Positions 1 to 11,859 of a stretch of DNA of 64,000 bases are shown here, piece after piece (position 1 is the stretch's first letter; each line of letters starts with the position of its first letter). Source of the stretch: Ampelocalamus luodianensis (lineage: Eukaryota > Streptophyta > Magnoliopsida > Poales > Poaceae); NCBI GenBank assembly GCA_036346255.1, contig CM070633.1, forward strand, positions 38,331,692 to 38,395,691, in the 5' to 3' direction. The notes beneath the pieces are model-generated. The model had not been told where the DNA came from and ran no database searches. It saw nothing but the letters and a program-made list of their open reading frames with translations. A program made the translations under genes and the position numbers.

Positions 1-469
1 AATTAATAACCTTGTGGATTCACTTGGGAATTTAGATTTTGATATGCCTTAGTTGACAATCAATAAGCACTACTACAAAACAGGCCATACCAGACACCTC
101 ATCACATACGGTTCCAAAGGAGCCGTCTGTGTTGAACTTATACAGACGGTTCCCTTTGGAACCGTCTGTGATAGTGTCTCATCACATACGGTTCTTATTA
201 CCAACCGTCTGTGATACTTCACAGACGGTTTATAATAAGAACCGTCTGTGATAGTGCCTCATCACAGATGGCTCCTTATACCAACCGTCTGTGAAGTATT
301 ACAGACGGTTGGAAGAAGGAGCCGTCTGTGATGAGGACACCTCATCACGCATTTGTTAGTATAACGAACCGTCTATGATACTTCCTGCAGCGGTTCGTGA
401 TACCAACCGTCGCTGTGTGTATCTCATCAAAGACGGTTGGGATTAACAACCGTCTGTGATTTTGATTTT

Positions 470-1085
470 ACCATGGCTTTAAATTTTCCTTACTCTCTGA
501 TTTTACCATGGCTTCAAATTTTTCTTACTCTCTGATTTTACCATGGCTTAGAATTTTCCTTACTCTCTAATTTTACCATGACTTCAAAATTTTCTTACTC
601 TCTGATTTTACCATAGTTTAGAATTTTACTCTCTGATTTTACCATGGCTTAGAATTTTCCTTACTCTCTAATTTTACTATGGTAAAATTTGAAAGCCATG
701 GTAAAATTTGAAAGCCATGGTAAAATCAGAGAATTCTAAGCCATGGTAAAATCAGTCTAAGCCATGGTAAAATTTGAAAGCCATGGTGGTAAAATCAGTC
801 TAAGCCATGGTAAAATTTGAAAGCCATGGTAAAATCAGAGAATTCTAAACTATGGTAAAATCAGTCTAAGCCATGGTAAAAATTGAAAGCCATGGTGGTA
901 AAATCAGTCTAAGCCATGGTAAAATTTGAAAGCCATGGTAAAATCAGAGAGTAAGAAAAATTCTAAGCCATGGTAAAATTAGAGAGTAAGAAAAATTCTA
1001 AGCCATGGTAAAATTAGAGAGTAAGGAAATTTCTAAGCCATAGTAAAATTAGAGAGTAAGGAAAATTCTAAGCCATAGTAAAATC
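470..1085. repeat. Minisatellite arranged as a long inverted repeat inside the CACTA element
   Basis: The left third (about 470-665) repeats units of the form GATTTTACCATGGCTT. The right part (about 670-1085) repeats the complement, AGCCATGGTAAAATC, with spacers such as AGAGAGTAAG that are complements of the left spacers. I count roughly two dozen units in total. The two arms could fold on each other into a long imperfect hairpin. Unit variants (ACTATGG, CCATAG) show the array is diverged. Confidence 0.85.
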
Positions 1086-1264
1086 CAAATCACAGACGGC
1101 TCTTAATACCAACCGTCTGTGATGTGGTACTATCGCTGAGCAGTTCGTATTAGAACCGCTGCGTGATGAGTTACTATCCTGCACGGTTCGTGATCTGAAC
1201 CGTCTGCGTGATTTGTCATCACGAGCGGTTTTTGTATGAAACGTGCTCGTGATTCGCAACACGG

Positions 1265-1600
1265 AATTTGAAAATTTTGAACGCATGCGCGGAGGCAAAA
1301 TATGTCCTATATATTATGGCCGACCTCCTATGGACGCTTCGATCTCGCACTCCCAGATCCGATCCTCCTCCGGCTCGGTCCTCCCTTGCTCCGGTGGTAG
1401 CTGCTCCTCCAGTCCTCCGTAGCTCCTCGGCCCCCGCTACACCTCCGTGCTCCGGTCCTCCCTTGCTCCATGATCCCCAACCTTCGACGTGGTCTTCCTC
1501 CCCAACACCGAGAGTCGACGCCGACACCAACACCGACCTCCTCTAGTCCTCCTCCTGACGCCGACGCGAGTTCCTCCAGTCCTCCTCCGACGATGTCTCT
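1265..1600. other. GC-rich segment inside the CACTA element, possibly captured host DNA
   Basis: Composition shifts abruptly from the AT-rich repeats on each side to a C- and G-rich stretch (CTCCTCC, CGGCTCGG, CCGACACC words). Both strands are open for about 90-100 codons, but the products are low-complexity and I recognise no domain. CACTA elements of grasses often carry captured exon fragments, and this could be one; it could also be an expanded simple-sequence tract. The following 1600-1920 is AT-rich with repeated TATATGAGGTTCT words. Confidence 0.4.
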
Positions 1601-3138
1601 AGTATATGAGGTTCTGCTGGTACTTTTGTATATGAGGTTCTATTAGATTCAGATCCAGATTTGTATGTATGAGCTTGTGGTACTTGTGTTAGATTCATAT
1701 TTAGATTTACATTAGATTCTCCTTGATTCTACTTCATTGGTACTTGTATATGACCGAGTGTATGCATGTATCCATGAATCCATAGCTTGAGAAATTTATT
1801 GGGAGGTTTAGGAGTTGGGAATCCATGTATGTGTATCAATGAATCCATGTTTGGGAGGTTTGAAATGGCGGTGTATGTGTATGAGTGTATCCATGAAATG
1901 GCAATTTTTTTGCAATAAAAAACCTATCACAGACGGTTGGAACAAGAGCGTGCAGAAAAACTATCACAGACGGTTGAACAAGAACCGCTCGTGATAATCA
2001 ATTATCACGAGCGGTTCTTGTTCCAACCGTGCAGAAAGCTGTTTTCACGACGGCTCTTGTTCAACCGTCTGTGATAGCTTTATCACTGACGGCTCAAAAA
2101 CCGTGCGTGATAACCGCTATTATCACAGACGTACTTTTACGCACGGTTGGAAACCGTCGTGATGACAAGATTCAACCGCTCGTGATGAGGCTTTCTGTAG
2201 TAGTGAAGATTGTTACTCAGGTTTTGGTCTATTGTGATAGATTTTGAAATTGAAACTATGATGATAATGTAAGTTTTGATAGATACTTGTGTTGATAAGT
2301 GGAGTTTGTGGAATTGTAATTAGGTATATAACCGGCTCAAAATACTTTCAGAGATGAGGAATGATGAGGTGATTGAACAGTCGTATAGTATATGACTATG
2401 AGGATTGAATAGGTGATCTATCTTTGTGGGAATAATTATCCCAGGGATGGTATACTGGGATCAATTGGGGATAATTTATTGTGACAGTTGGATTTAAGTG
2501 CTGCTTGGGGATTAATGGATCTTTGGAAGCCATCGAATTAAAATTATTGAATTAGACTGAGATAATTTTGAGGATGACTTGATCTGGACGGGATTAATAA
2601 TTCAGATTGTTTGGATTATAATTCAAGTGCAAGTTCACCTTGGATGGATGATCTCCTTGATGGTTTAAATTCACCAGAATAGTGTTGACTGTGAATAGAA
2701 GATATATATGTTTCAATCCAAGTGATTATTATTGATTTTGATGATGGATTAGATCCTACAGTGGGGACGAGTGGATTGGTCCTTAAAAGCTTGTTTGGAA
2801 GTATTTGATGGATATTGCAAGTGGATCCTACATAAAGGTACCCTCTCTTAAGAATTAAAATTGTCAAGAGGAAACTTGCGAGAAACAACAAATAAGTGAT
2901 TAATGGTTGATAATATATCTCCATGGGTGGATTATGGGCAGTAAAATACATGACCTTTAATGCTCACAGTTGGAAGTTATGGGAGATGACTAAACCAAAA
3001 ATTATTGGGTCAGTAGTGGTCTTGATTGGAGATCAAGCGATTAGTTTTGGGAAGAATTTTGGATTTTGACGCAGCAACTAAGTCTTTCCTACCCGCCTTT
3101 CTGTTCCTAGTGAATAGAATCTCGGGACGAGATTCTTG

Positions 3139-3154
3139 TAAAGGGGGGTAGGTT
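3139..3154 (+). other. Polypurine tract of element H
   Basis: The run TAAAGGGGGGTAGGTT lies directly before the LTR start TGTCACATC at 3155. This is the plus-strand primer site of an LTR retroelement and marks the LTR at 3155 as a 3' LTR of the sequence to its left. Confidence 0.8.
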
Positions 3155-4605
3155 TGTCACATCACAAATTTTGGGTTGTGTTTCAAATGTAAGAAAATGA
3201 GGAAAATTTAAAACTTTTGTTGCATCTTGTTGTTTTTAAATTTTCTGGAACCTTTTCAAAGGATTTCTTGAAATCAAAAAACTTAATATTTCAATTGTTT
3301 TGAAGCATAGTCCTTTTAAAAACTTTTAAAACAAATCTTGGGATCATCCTTCTGGCCTCTATGAAAAATTTCAAAATTTTTAGAAATTATTTGCTATTTC
3401 AAATGGCTAGTCAAACCTTTCCAATCCTTGGTCAAACCCTAGATCAGAACTTTGAAGATTTTCAAGAGAAAAATGCTTTGCATAAAAACCTTTGGAAATT
3501 TTACACAAGGTCAGTCCTTGAGTCTGAACTCTCCTATAAAAATTTCAGAATTTTTGGAGTTAGTTTGCTATCTTTAAAAATCCCTCCAAGTCTCAGCTTA
3601 ATTCAAGCCCTAAGTCAACTCTGGTCGGGTTTGAGTCAAACCCAAGCCTAAACTCACCTCTTGGTTGAACCTGACCCCATCCTCGCGCTGGTTTGCCCAT
3701 TCCAAAATGCGCAGCCCATCTGAGCCGCTGGATCTCCATCCTACCGCTCTCCTTCCTTGAAATATTTGGACCACCTCCTGTGTTTTTGCAAAGACCACCC
3801 TTGGTCTCGACCACCTTGTGTCTTTTTGTAAAGACTACCTCTTGGTCGTTTTGCAAAAGACCACCCTCAACAGATCTAAGCCGTTTATGACCACTTCCAA
3901 GTGATATGAGCCATTCGTTCTAATCCAACCGTAGAGGAGTTTGGGTCCGTGTCTGTTGACTTGACTCAACCCACACGTGTGTTTTTTGACCCGAGCCACT
4001 TTGGCTTTCTCTCTCTGACTGGTGGGCCCTCACCTTACCTGTTCTTCCCCCTTCCTCGTGCATGAGCGCCATGGCAGAGGAGGAGCAGAGCCTCGTCACT
4101 TCCTTGAGTCCTTTAAATGGCTCTTTGCCGCAGAGCATTAAATGCGGGGCAGCTTTTGTGAGACCCCGAGGTATTTAGCTTATAATGCTTAGCCATCCAC
4201 TTGACTCTAGCATCACAAACAAAATATCCCGCGCCTCGGTGTATTATGTACCTCCCAGGAGTGGTACACATACACCATCACAAACATCAATATCAATCCA
4301 TACACAAGTGATTACAATATCAAAACTTCATAATATACAACATATTGAACTTACAAGGTTCAGTTTCATACAAAAGGGTCGACCGGCCAAATAACAAGAT
4401 AAAAATCAAGTACGCAGCGGAAAATAGTAAATTAACTGAATTAAAATCATGAATTCACCATATAGGAAGACCCAATGGCTTGCAATAACCCACAGGGCAA
4501 CCGACTGGGTTGAAGACATAGCAAATTGACGTTTCTGCGCAATCATTCCTTACCCAATTCGATCTCAACACCTGCTGTCCAGATTAGTAAATGCAAGAAA
4601 ACAGT

Positions 4606-4623
4606 GAGTACACGAATGTACTC
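4606..4623 (-). repeat. Shared LTR hairpin 1, copy in solo LTR 4157
   Basis: Arms GAGTAC / GTACTC with loop ACGAAT. A splice-acceptor-like ACAG lies 31 nt further in the sense direction (4578-4575), preceded by TTACTAAT. Confidence 0.75.
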
Positions 4624-5522
4624 GCAAGACTTACGAGTAACAAACCTAGTTATTACTACATGCAGGCTTTAATCAAAGGAGAAGGCTGAAGGTTCATTTT
4701 CAGCGTAAAGCAGATTTTATTTGCAATAGATAATATGTTGAAGGCAATTTTGACAATCTGAATTTTATTTGCATAAATAACAGTGAGACAATAAGTAATA
4801 ACATAAAGACAACCTGGAGATGACTAACCCAATAGCCATCACAACAATAGCACGAATTACCCATTCGTACCACCCATGTCAAGTTTTAATTAAAAGGTTG
4901 TAGTCTAGTTCTCACGGGGGGTATCCGAGCGTGTCCATAACCTAGGACGAGGCTATTCGAATAGTTCAAAAACCCTGTAGGGGTGTACCAATGTACCCAC
5001 ACTTCAGACCGCCTTTCCACCAGCCACGGTTAGCATACTTCCTTTGGTATGCAGGCACGACTAAGTCTAACAAAACGTTTTCCAATGGAAAATGCTAATC
5101 AAGAGCTGCACGTATGGGGGTTAACCCTTAGTGATCTGTTGAGGAAATATGGATCACAAGGACCCATACGTGGAGTAGGAGACACCGGCCTTGGCGGGTG
5201 CTTCCCTCCCCACAAACATGTCCATGTTGCATATATTCCATATGCAACCCACCACGCGACTCATTAATTAACACCCCCCAAAGTACTTAGTCAAGAGAGG
5301 TCCCATACCCTCTATTGTGGTTAGCACGCAAAAATGCTCAGTACGGTGGCGCAAGTAACTCGGTCCTTAAATGACTCGGGCACCATTCCAGTCACACCCA
5401 AAAGCACATCATCTTACCATTGTGCCCAAGTCCAAATCATTTTATTTTCAGTTTTTAGTTTTCACAAATAAACATAGCACAACTGCTAAATCATAAAGAT
5501 CATAATAAGTTTGTATGATCAA

Positions 5523-5544
5523 GGTTATCGACAAGTCGATAACC
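5523..5544 (-). repeat. Shared LTR hairpin 2, copy in solo LTR 4157
   Basis: Perfect 10-bp arms GGTTATCGAC / GTCGATAACC around AA, 1.37 kb from the LTR 3' end. Close relatives are at 18659-18681, 23181-23204, 32024-32046, 36824-36844, 41832-41852, 44316-44338 and 57537-57556. Confidence 0.75.
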
Positions 5545-7692
5545 GCCCAATTCTACCGGTAACTAAGCATTGCTAAGCATCATATCGTAAAGGCAATAAA
5601 AAGACCATAAATAATTCACCGGGCTCTAGTTCACCAGTGAGAATAATAACCTATGGCAGTAGCGGGGGTGAACAATCTCAAGGCAACAATGCAATAGGCT
5701 TATCTACCTCTAATCGATAAGGTTAATCTTGACACAAAGAAGCATGCATACTTAGGTTTTGCAAACAAGATATTAGACTTTAAAAGTAATAGGAGCGATA
5801 TGATCAAATGATGTTACATCTGCTTGCCTTTGCTTGCTAGTGCTCTGGACATTCTCGAGATCATTTCGTTGCACTCCCGAATCATCGCCATCTAACGAAA
5901 AGAATCAACAAGGCAAAAACATCGAATAAACTCCAGAATTCAAAAAGTATCCAATTTAGGAACTAACACAAAAGATAGATAATGATTCTAGATAATTTAG
6001 AAACAAAAATTATTGGATTGGGAGTTGATTTGAATTAGTTGTGAATTTTTTAAGTTAAGATTAGGGCATTAGGTCTACTTGTCATTTACTAACCACAAAT
6101 TCAATTCTTGACTCAAGGTTCATTGTTACTCTTATGGATTAGATGCTAAATGCTAATAATTCATATTTTCTAATCAATATGCTTAGGAACAAGGATTAAC
6201 TCTATCTCACTGAATTAGTCATGCTATTAGCCTTTCGACACTTTTGATTTCTCAGATTACTGCTTACAACAACATGCTTGTTCTGAAATGATTGCTATCA
6301 AATTAACCTCCTTTAAATTCAATCCTTAGATTTGCTAGCTCACTAGAGTTACCCAATTGGTATTCACAAAGTTTTGCTAGCAAACGACATAAGGTTTTGC
6401 AAGATTCCACAACCAAACAATTTCTTCTACTAAACACCTTTGCTGCTCAAAAGGATGTCTAAAGGTTTTCACTGTTCTGACAACTAAGCTTCTCCTAATA
6501 TAATTACTCAAATCGGTTTTTAGTTTAGTTAGATGCTGAAAGGTAAAAGCCCAAATGACTAATCAATTCACTAACCTCCCCAACTACTGCAATAAATAAG
6601 CCATTATCCTATTGACACAACACTGACATTCTTCAGAAAGGTTTAGCTATTTTTAGGTGTTGCTAACTCACCTCCTTACTAACCCAAAGTTTGCTAATTA
6701 CCTTTTGGGGTGGCATACTATTAGCTACTAGGCTTACTAGTTCTTGCATTTGGCCTTTTATCACCTTTACTGCTTTTCATCTTCTGACAATTTCTGAAAC
6801 TATACATATAGTGTTCTCATAACCTACAACATCACAACTTCTAAACCAAGGTGCTACTTCAACAGACTCCAGCTTTCAGATTAGCTATTTCACTAGGGTG
6901 GCTCAATTGGCAAAACAATTTTTCCTAACCATCTTCCCTTCTCTGATCAATACTTCCTCCAAAAAGAGTTGATTGTTTTATGTTAACAATTCAGATTTGT
7001 TAGATACTACAAACTGACTAATTGATTTTAAGATAATTTCTAACTACTATAGTAACAAGATTATTAGCTTAAATGACGAATCTGATTGTCATCAGATTTC
7101 AATTCATACACCTACAAAAGTAAGATCTTCAGCACTAAAGTGCTAAGGATTGAACTTCTTTAAACTCAACTTCAAATTCGCTAACTCTGTGTTGGTTTCT
7201 AAAAGTTCCCTTTTTAAAGCTGATTTTTCAAATTTGATAGCTTCTGTTAAATAGTTGTCCAAAGCCTAATTGAACTGAGATAAACTCCTACTACTACATT
7301 GACAAAGTTATCCCAACACTTCTAACTACTATATTAACAAAGTCATCAACCTATTGACATACTGAATATAGATTACAGTGCACAAACTTACAACAGCAAG
7401 ATTTTCTGAACTAAAATGTGATTAACTCCACTTCCTTAAAACTCAAACTTCTAACCTGTTAACTCAAAGGATTGATTCATTTGACACTTTCAAAATTTTA
7501 TGACAGTGACTTTTGCAAAAGAGTTTCACTGACAAAACAGCCCTTTACAACACTCTCTCCTCTCTGGACTCCAGTTCAACCAAAGATTGCTATTTTGACC
7601 ACTAAAGTTTCCACTGTTTTAATTATCCATTTGCCAAATATGGTTAAGTGATTCCATTAGCCATTCAAAAGATTTAACTGCAATTGTATTAG

Positions 7693-8018
7693 GGATTAAG
7701 TACATTGTTCGTCCCTCAACTTTTGCCCTAGTTTAAAGTTCATCCCTGAATTGTAATAACGGATAAAACATGTCCTCCAAGTATCAATACCATGCAAAAA
7801 CCGTCCTTTATCCCTATTTGAGAGTGGTTTCATGCCACATGTTAGTATCGTGAGCAAGCCACGTGGGTCAAACACCGGTCAAAACCGCTTTAAAACAGAC
7901 GAAGGGGTATCTTTTGCGCGGTATTGATAGTTCGAGGATGTGTTTTATCTGGTATTACAATTTAAGGACAAAAATTAAATTAGGGCAAGAGTTGAGGGAC
8001 AAACAATGTACTTAATCC
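7693..8018. mobile_element. Mutator-type MITE with long terminal inverted repeats, 326 bp
   Basis: Both ends carry GGATTAAGTACATTGTT (the right end as its complement), and the inverted match continues with mismatches for about 110 bp, through GTCCCTCAACT, TTGCCCTA and GATAAAACA. The 9-bp direct repeat TTGTATTAG flanks it (7684-7692 and 8019-8027). A 9-bp duplication with long inverted repeats is the mark of Mutator-like elements. There is no coding capacity. It sits within the LTR at 4157-14296. Confidence 0.9.
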
Positions 8019-8997
8019 TTGTATTAGTGCTCCTACAAGCAGAGTGTGGAAGATTTCAGATACAAAGAACAGAAGGCAGAACAGGGAGCTGGGAGGCCGA
8101 GCTGCGGGTGACGTTCATCGCCGGCGGTCGGAGTAGCGGTGAGGTGCAGGTGATTTCAAAAATGGGTTGAGAGAGACTCGAGGATGCTAGGGGTGGCTCG
8201 GGGTGGCCGGAGAGGCACTGTGGCGGTGCGGGCAAGGCGAGTGGCGGCCGGCCGTGGGGTGGAAAGGGGCGCCGGCGCCGGAGGGGAAGGGGGTGGAAAC
8301 TAGGGCGCGCATGGGCACCAGTGGGTTACCTGGAGCCGGCTGGGGTGGTCGGCGAAGACGGGGAGGCACTGGAGCGTGCTGGCCACGGTGACGATGGTCG
8401 GCGCGGGGTGGTCCTCGACGGCGGTGACCTGGAGTGAACGAGAGAGCAAGTGAGTGGTCGGGGAAGGTATAGGGGTATCTAAAGATGCTCACAAAGGGAG
8501 GAATCGAGCTCGGGCTCATTGGAGAAGAGGCGGTGGCGGAGGAAGCGGATTCGGTCGGACCCGAAGAAGACGGCGGATGCACAGCCCCACGGTTGATGGA
8601 TCCCAAAATTGGTGGAGGGGATTAGCTCCTGGTGATGGATGGCGCGCCATAACGCAGTCGGGGGCAGCCGGAGACCACTGGAGTGGCCGGAGAACTTGGA
8701 GGCGGTGTGGCGGCTCTGCTCTTGGCGTTCGAAGCTTGGGCCGAATGGGGCTCGAGTGTGAGGACCCCCGGTTATTGGAAATGTTACTAATTAAATTCAT
8801 ACTGTAGCACAATTATTAATGAAGGAACAGTACTGCCCCTTTATTAAAAACCATGCCAAAGATATGAATTTAACAAGTGACAGATCTAGTAAACAGGATT
8901 CCCGGATATATATGATTCTCAATGGTTCCCAGGATCAACGACCATTGCATATATATCCTTCATCAACATTGCATCAAACACATACAAGTCATACATT

Positions 8998-9040
8998 GAT
9001 ATATTTAAACATAAGGTTTGATATATTTAAACATAAGGTT
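8998..9040 (-). repeat. 22-bp tandem duplication in the family G solo LTR
   Basis: The unit GATATATTTAAACATAAGG plus TTT occurs twice in a row. The other family G copy has a single unit at about 62154-62176, so the duplication is specific to this copy. Confidence 0.8.
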
Positions 9041-9262
9041 ACATCATTCTGTTAATACTACCATATTAAGTGACTTGGTCACTTTAACAGTATACAGCGG
9101 AAGCAAAATAAACGGAAAATGTCCACCAATGGCCTCATCCACCCGCAGGCAATTGCGTGGAGGAAAGAAGTAGCGTTACTCGTTAGCGTCACCCTGATCG
9201 GCGCTAACGGGTACTTCATAGAGAAAACCATCCTCACCTGCAACAATAGGTGGTAGCACCTT

Positions 9263-9279
9263 GAGTACGGAAGGTACTC
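9263..9279 (-). repeat. Shared LTR hairpin 1, copy in solo LTR 8757
   Basis: Arms GAGTAC / GTACTC with loop GGAAG on the plus strand. The acceptor-like TTGTTGCAG is 25 nt further in the sense direction (AG at 9239-9238). Confidence 0.75.
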
Positions 9280-10329
9280 AGCAAGTCTTACACAAACTAA
9301 TAAAAGAAAGTGGTTATTAGAGCCTAATCAAAGGAGTAGAGTTGTTACATGCATAAGGTTGCAACAGGAAGGTGTAAAGGTTCAACTTTGCATAAAGCAA
9401 TACATCTTAACCTACAAAGGCTAACTTTTGATAAAGCAATTTAATAAATCAAAGATTTCTTACAACAGTAAGTAAACAACATAAAAGTAAGCAATACAGT
9501 GCATGATTCCCTCATGCAAACCGAAAATAAACCGAAACCACATTTTGGAAATCAAAATTTCTATACAGGTGATATCAGTTCAAGTTATCGTCCATGACCG
9601 TGGACACGGCTATTCGAACAGTTTATACCCTGCAGGTGTACATCTTTACCCACATGACTTAGCTAGCCCGTTGCCTTCGGATGCCTCCGAATGATGACAT
9701 ACTTCCTTTGGTATGCCGACCGGGGAAACTAAGATTTGGTATTTTTCAACAAGCCAACACTATTGAGTTGGACCCCCATGTGTGAACTGATCCCACTAGT
9801 GTAGGCTATACCACCTACTAACCACGGGGCACACATGTTGTGTCGAGAATGCCGATCCAAACAATTTAAAGCGAATTGGGTTCCCTACCCATAGTAGAAT
9901 GCTATCGGCACCATTAAGGTATCGTATATGCGACGAGGCACATATACGCCTCACCTCCTAAGAACATCCGACTTGACATACAAAGCTCACATGGCATAAA
10001 ACGCAGTCCTCGGACCAAAGCATCTATGCCATACAAGGTCAATACACATATTCTTACTCTCCTGTTTCCAACTCAATAGTCTCAACATTTTACTTAACCA
10101 AACAGCGCCCATACACTGCATGTGGAAGTACGTGGGGGACTTGAACTGAATAGTCAGAGTTCGGTCCTTAATTAACCCGGACAAGTCCACCACAAAACCC
10201 AATCTCGTGCACAAAAGCACCATCACTAGCTTCCTCTTGTCCAGATCAATTTGAATTGCAAATACAAGACTGATTTGAAGGAACTGGACCAAGAGTTTAA
10301 AATAACAATAGTTCAGTTGTGATTCCCAT

Positions 10330-10354
10330 GTTTGACAAGATATGCTTGTCAAAC
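10330..10354 (-). repeat. Shared LTR hairpin 2, family G version
   Basis: Perfect 10-bp arms GTTTGACAAG / CTTGTCAAAC around ATATG, 1.57 kb from the LTR 3' end. The arm sequence is unrelated to the GGTTATCGAC version. The second family G copy at 63464-63488 has one mismatch (CTTGCCAAAC). Confidence 0.75.
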
Positions 10355-11550
10355 TCTAAAATCTCTAGACTGCATGTCTAAGCCAAATCTGAAAATAGAC
10401 CATATAGTATACAGTACTACACTAGAGTTGAGTGTATGGTCATAATTAAGGTAATCCACCATGTCAGGTTATAGCTAGCTATTACAAGTCACATTTTGTA
10501 TTTTCAGAAAAATAGCATGCACAGATATCACTGGATTTGTAAAAGCTATTGTACAAAATCCGGGTTCAATATGGTGCAAAGAGGATGCTTGCCTTGATAG
10601 TAATAGACTTCTGTTGCAGGCTCAGGTTGTTCAGAAGTATATTCAAAAGCTTCAGTAGAACCAGATTCTAAAAGAAGCAATAAAACCCAATAAATACCAA
10701 AAACGACAACTAGTATAAATTATCGGAAATTGCATGATCAATAAAGAAATGCATGATTAACAGCATGCTTAGGCCATAACTACCCATAATAGTGATAATA
10801 ACACATAATATAGCTCACTGTTTTCAAAAGACAGAAACTAGAGTTTATTGCAAAGTCCCAGTTTTCAGATTTGAAAAGAGCTGAAAACAGGACAGATTGC
10901 AAAGTTTCGGAAAAAGAAGTATAGATCATGCAAAAGTTCATAAATGAACCTTAGCATGATCTTTTAGGATAATTAATATCCCAAACCAACCTTAGTCTAA
11001 CCCTAACTAGTTAGATTACAAAAGCTAAAGCAAAAACCTATTTTGTCGGTTGAGCCGACAAAAGAACAGAGACATATTTCAGCTAAGAGTCAAAATAGAT
11101 AATGACAAGAATGGAAAGATCAACTTGTCATGCTGCTAGGGTTTAGTCAAAACCTAAATAAGATGATAAGTTGACAGGAAGAACCCTAGGTCTTGAAAAT
11201 GACATGAAAAACCGAAAAGGTATAATATCAACTTTTCAGTTTAAAGCCAGTTGAAGCTACTGATGCTTAAAAGAATGATTCACAGGAGCTTCTTAAGTTC
11301 TTAAGATGCTCAAGATGTCGAAACTAGGGTTTTTGGCTTACCAGTATGGAAAGATACCAAAAACTCAGAAAACCGATGATGATGGACAGGGAAACAAACT
11401 CTGGATTTGACCTACAAAAGATAACCAATCTTTATTGTAAGTAAAGCCAGTGCTTAAGGATGGATAAGCAAAGGATAGGAGCAAGAACTCCACCACGGCA
11501 AGGAAGAAAATGAGCTTGATGGTCAACAATGGTCGACTCAAAACTAGGGT

Positions 11551-11560
11551 TTATATATGT
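11551..11560 (-). promoter_or_regulatory. Candidate TATA box of the family G LTR
   Basis: On the minus strand the sequence reads ACATATATAA followed by ACCCTAG. It lies directly downstream of the ATCCAACGG array and about 200 bp before a donor-like GTAAGC. Position and composition fit an LTR promoter; there is no experimental support. Confidence 0.45.
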
Positions 11561-11859
11561 GGGAGTTGAGCTACAGGATAATTGGGAAAAGTCTAGAGCT
11601 TGATGAGGTGTCCATTTAGGGCTAATTATCCCAAAAATTAGTTGCAAAAACTTTGGGATAATTCCTCTCCTCTGATTTCCAGAGAAGACTGCGCACAGAG
11701 AGAGAGGGAAGAAGATAAGAGCCAACTGACATGTGGGCCCCATTGTCATCCTCAGCCGCGCGCACCTCAGAAAGGCTCAAACAAATGTCAGCCGTCCGAT
11801 TGGAAATGGGCGGCTACGATAAATAGAGAGATTAAATGATTTGAATCGGTATCATTTAA

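Larger units (their letters stand above)
68..2205. mobile_element. Non-autonomous CACTA (En/Spm-type) DNA transposon, 2138 bp
   Basis: The left end begins CACTACTACAAAA and the right end finishes CTGTAGTAGTG, giving matching inverted termini. The flanking trinucleotide AAG is present on both sides (65-67 and 2206-2208), as expected for the 3-bp target duplication of this superfamily. Subterminal repeats of the form ACCGTCTGTGA or its complement TCACAGACGGT fill about 105-450, 1085-1260 and 1920-2190, in both directions; in CACTA elements such repeats bind the transposase. No transposase frame is present, so movement would need enzyme supplied in trans. The middle holds a palindromic minisatellite (470-1085) and a GC-rich foreign-looking segment (1265-1600). 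It sits in the internal domain of element H. Confidence 0.93.
1..3154 (+). mobile_element. 3' end of the internal domain of Ty3/gypsy element H, split by a CACTA element
   Basis: Bases 1-67 and 2206-3154 are AT-rich sequence joined across the CACTA insertion at 68-2205. Near the right edge the sequence reads AATCTCGGGACGAGATTC (about 3118-3135), then a G-run and an LTR start. This is the usual end of pol plus polypurine tract in Tekay/Del-type gypsy elements; the same motif precedes the LTRs at 25963 and 61015 on the other strand, and 54853 has a variant of it. No open frame of useful length is left, so pol, if it was here, lies outside the window or has decayed. The 5' part of the element is beyond the left edge. 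Confidence 0.7.

Noticed and set aside
105..450. Regular short direct and inverted repeats that at first look like a CRISPR array
   Set aside because: The ACCGTCTGTGA units point both ways, vary in spacing and lie just inside CACTA termini. They are transposon subterminal repeats.
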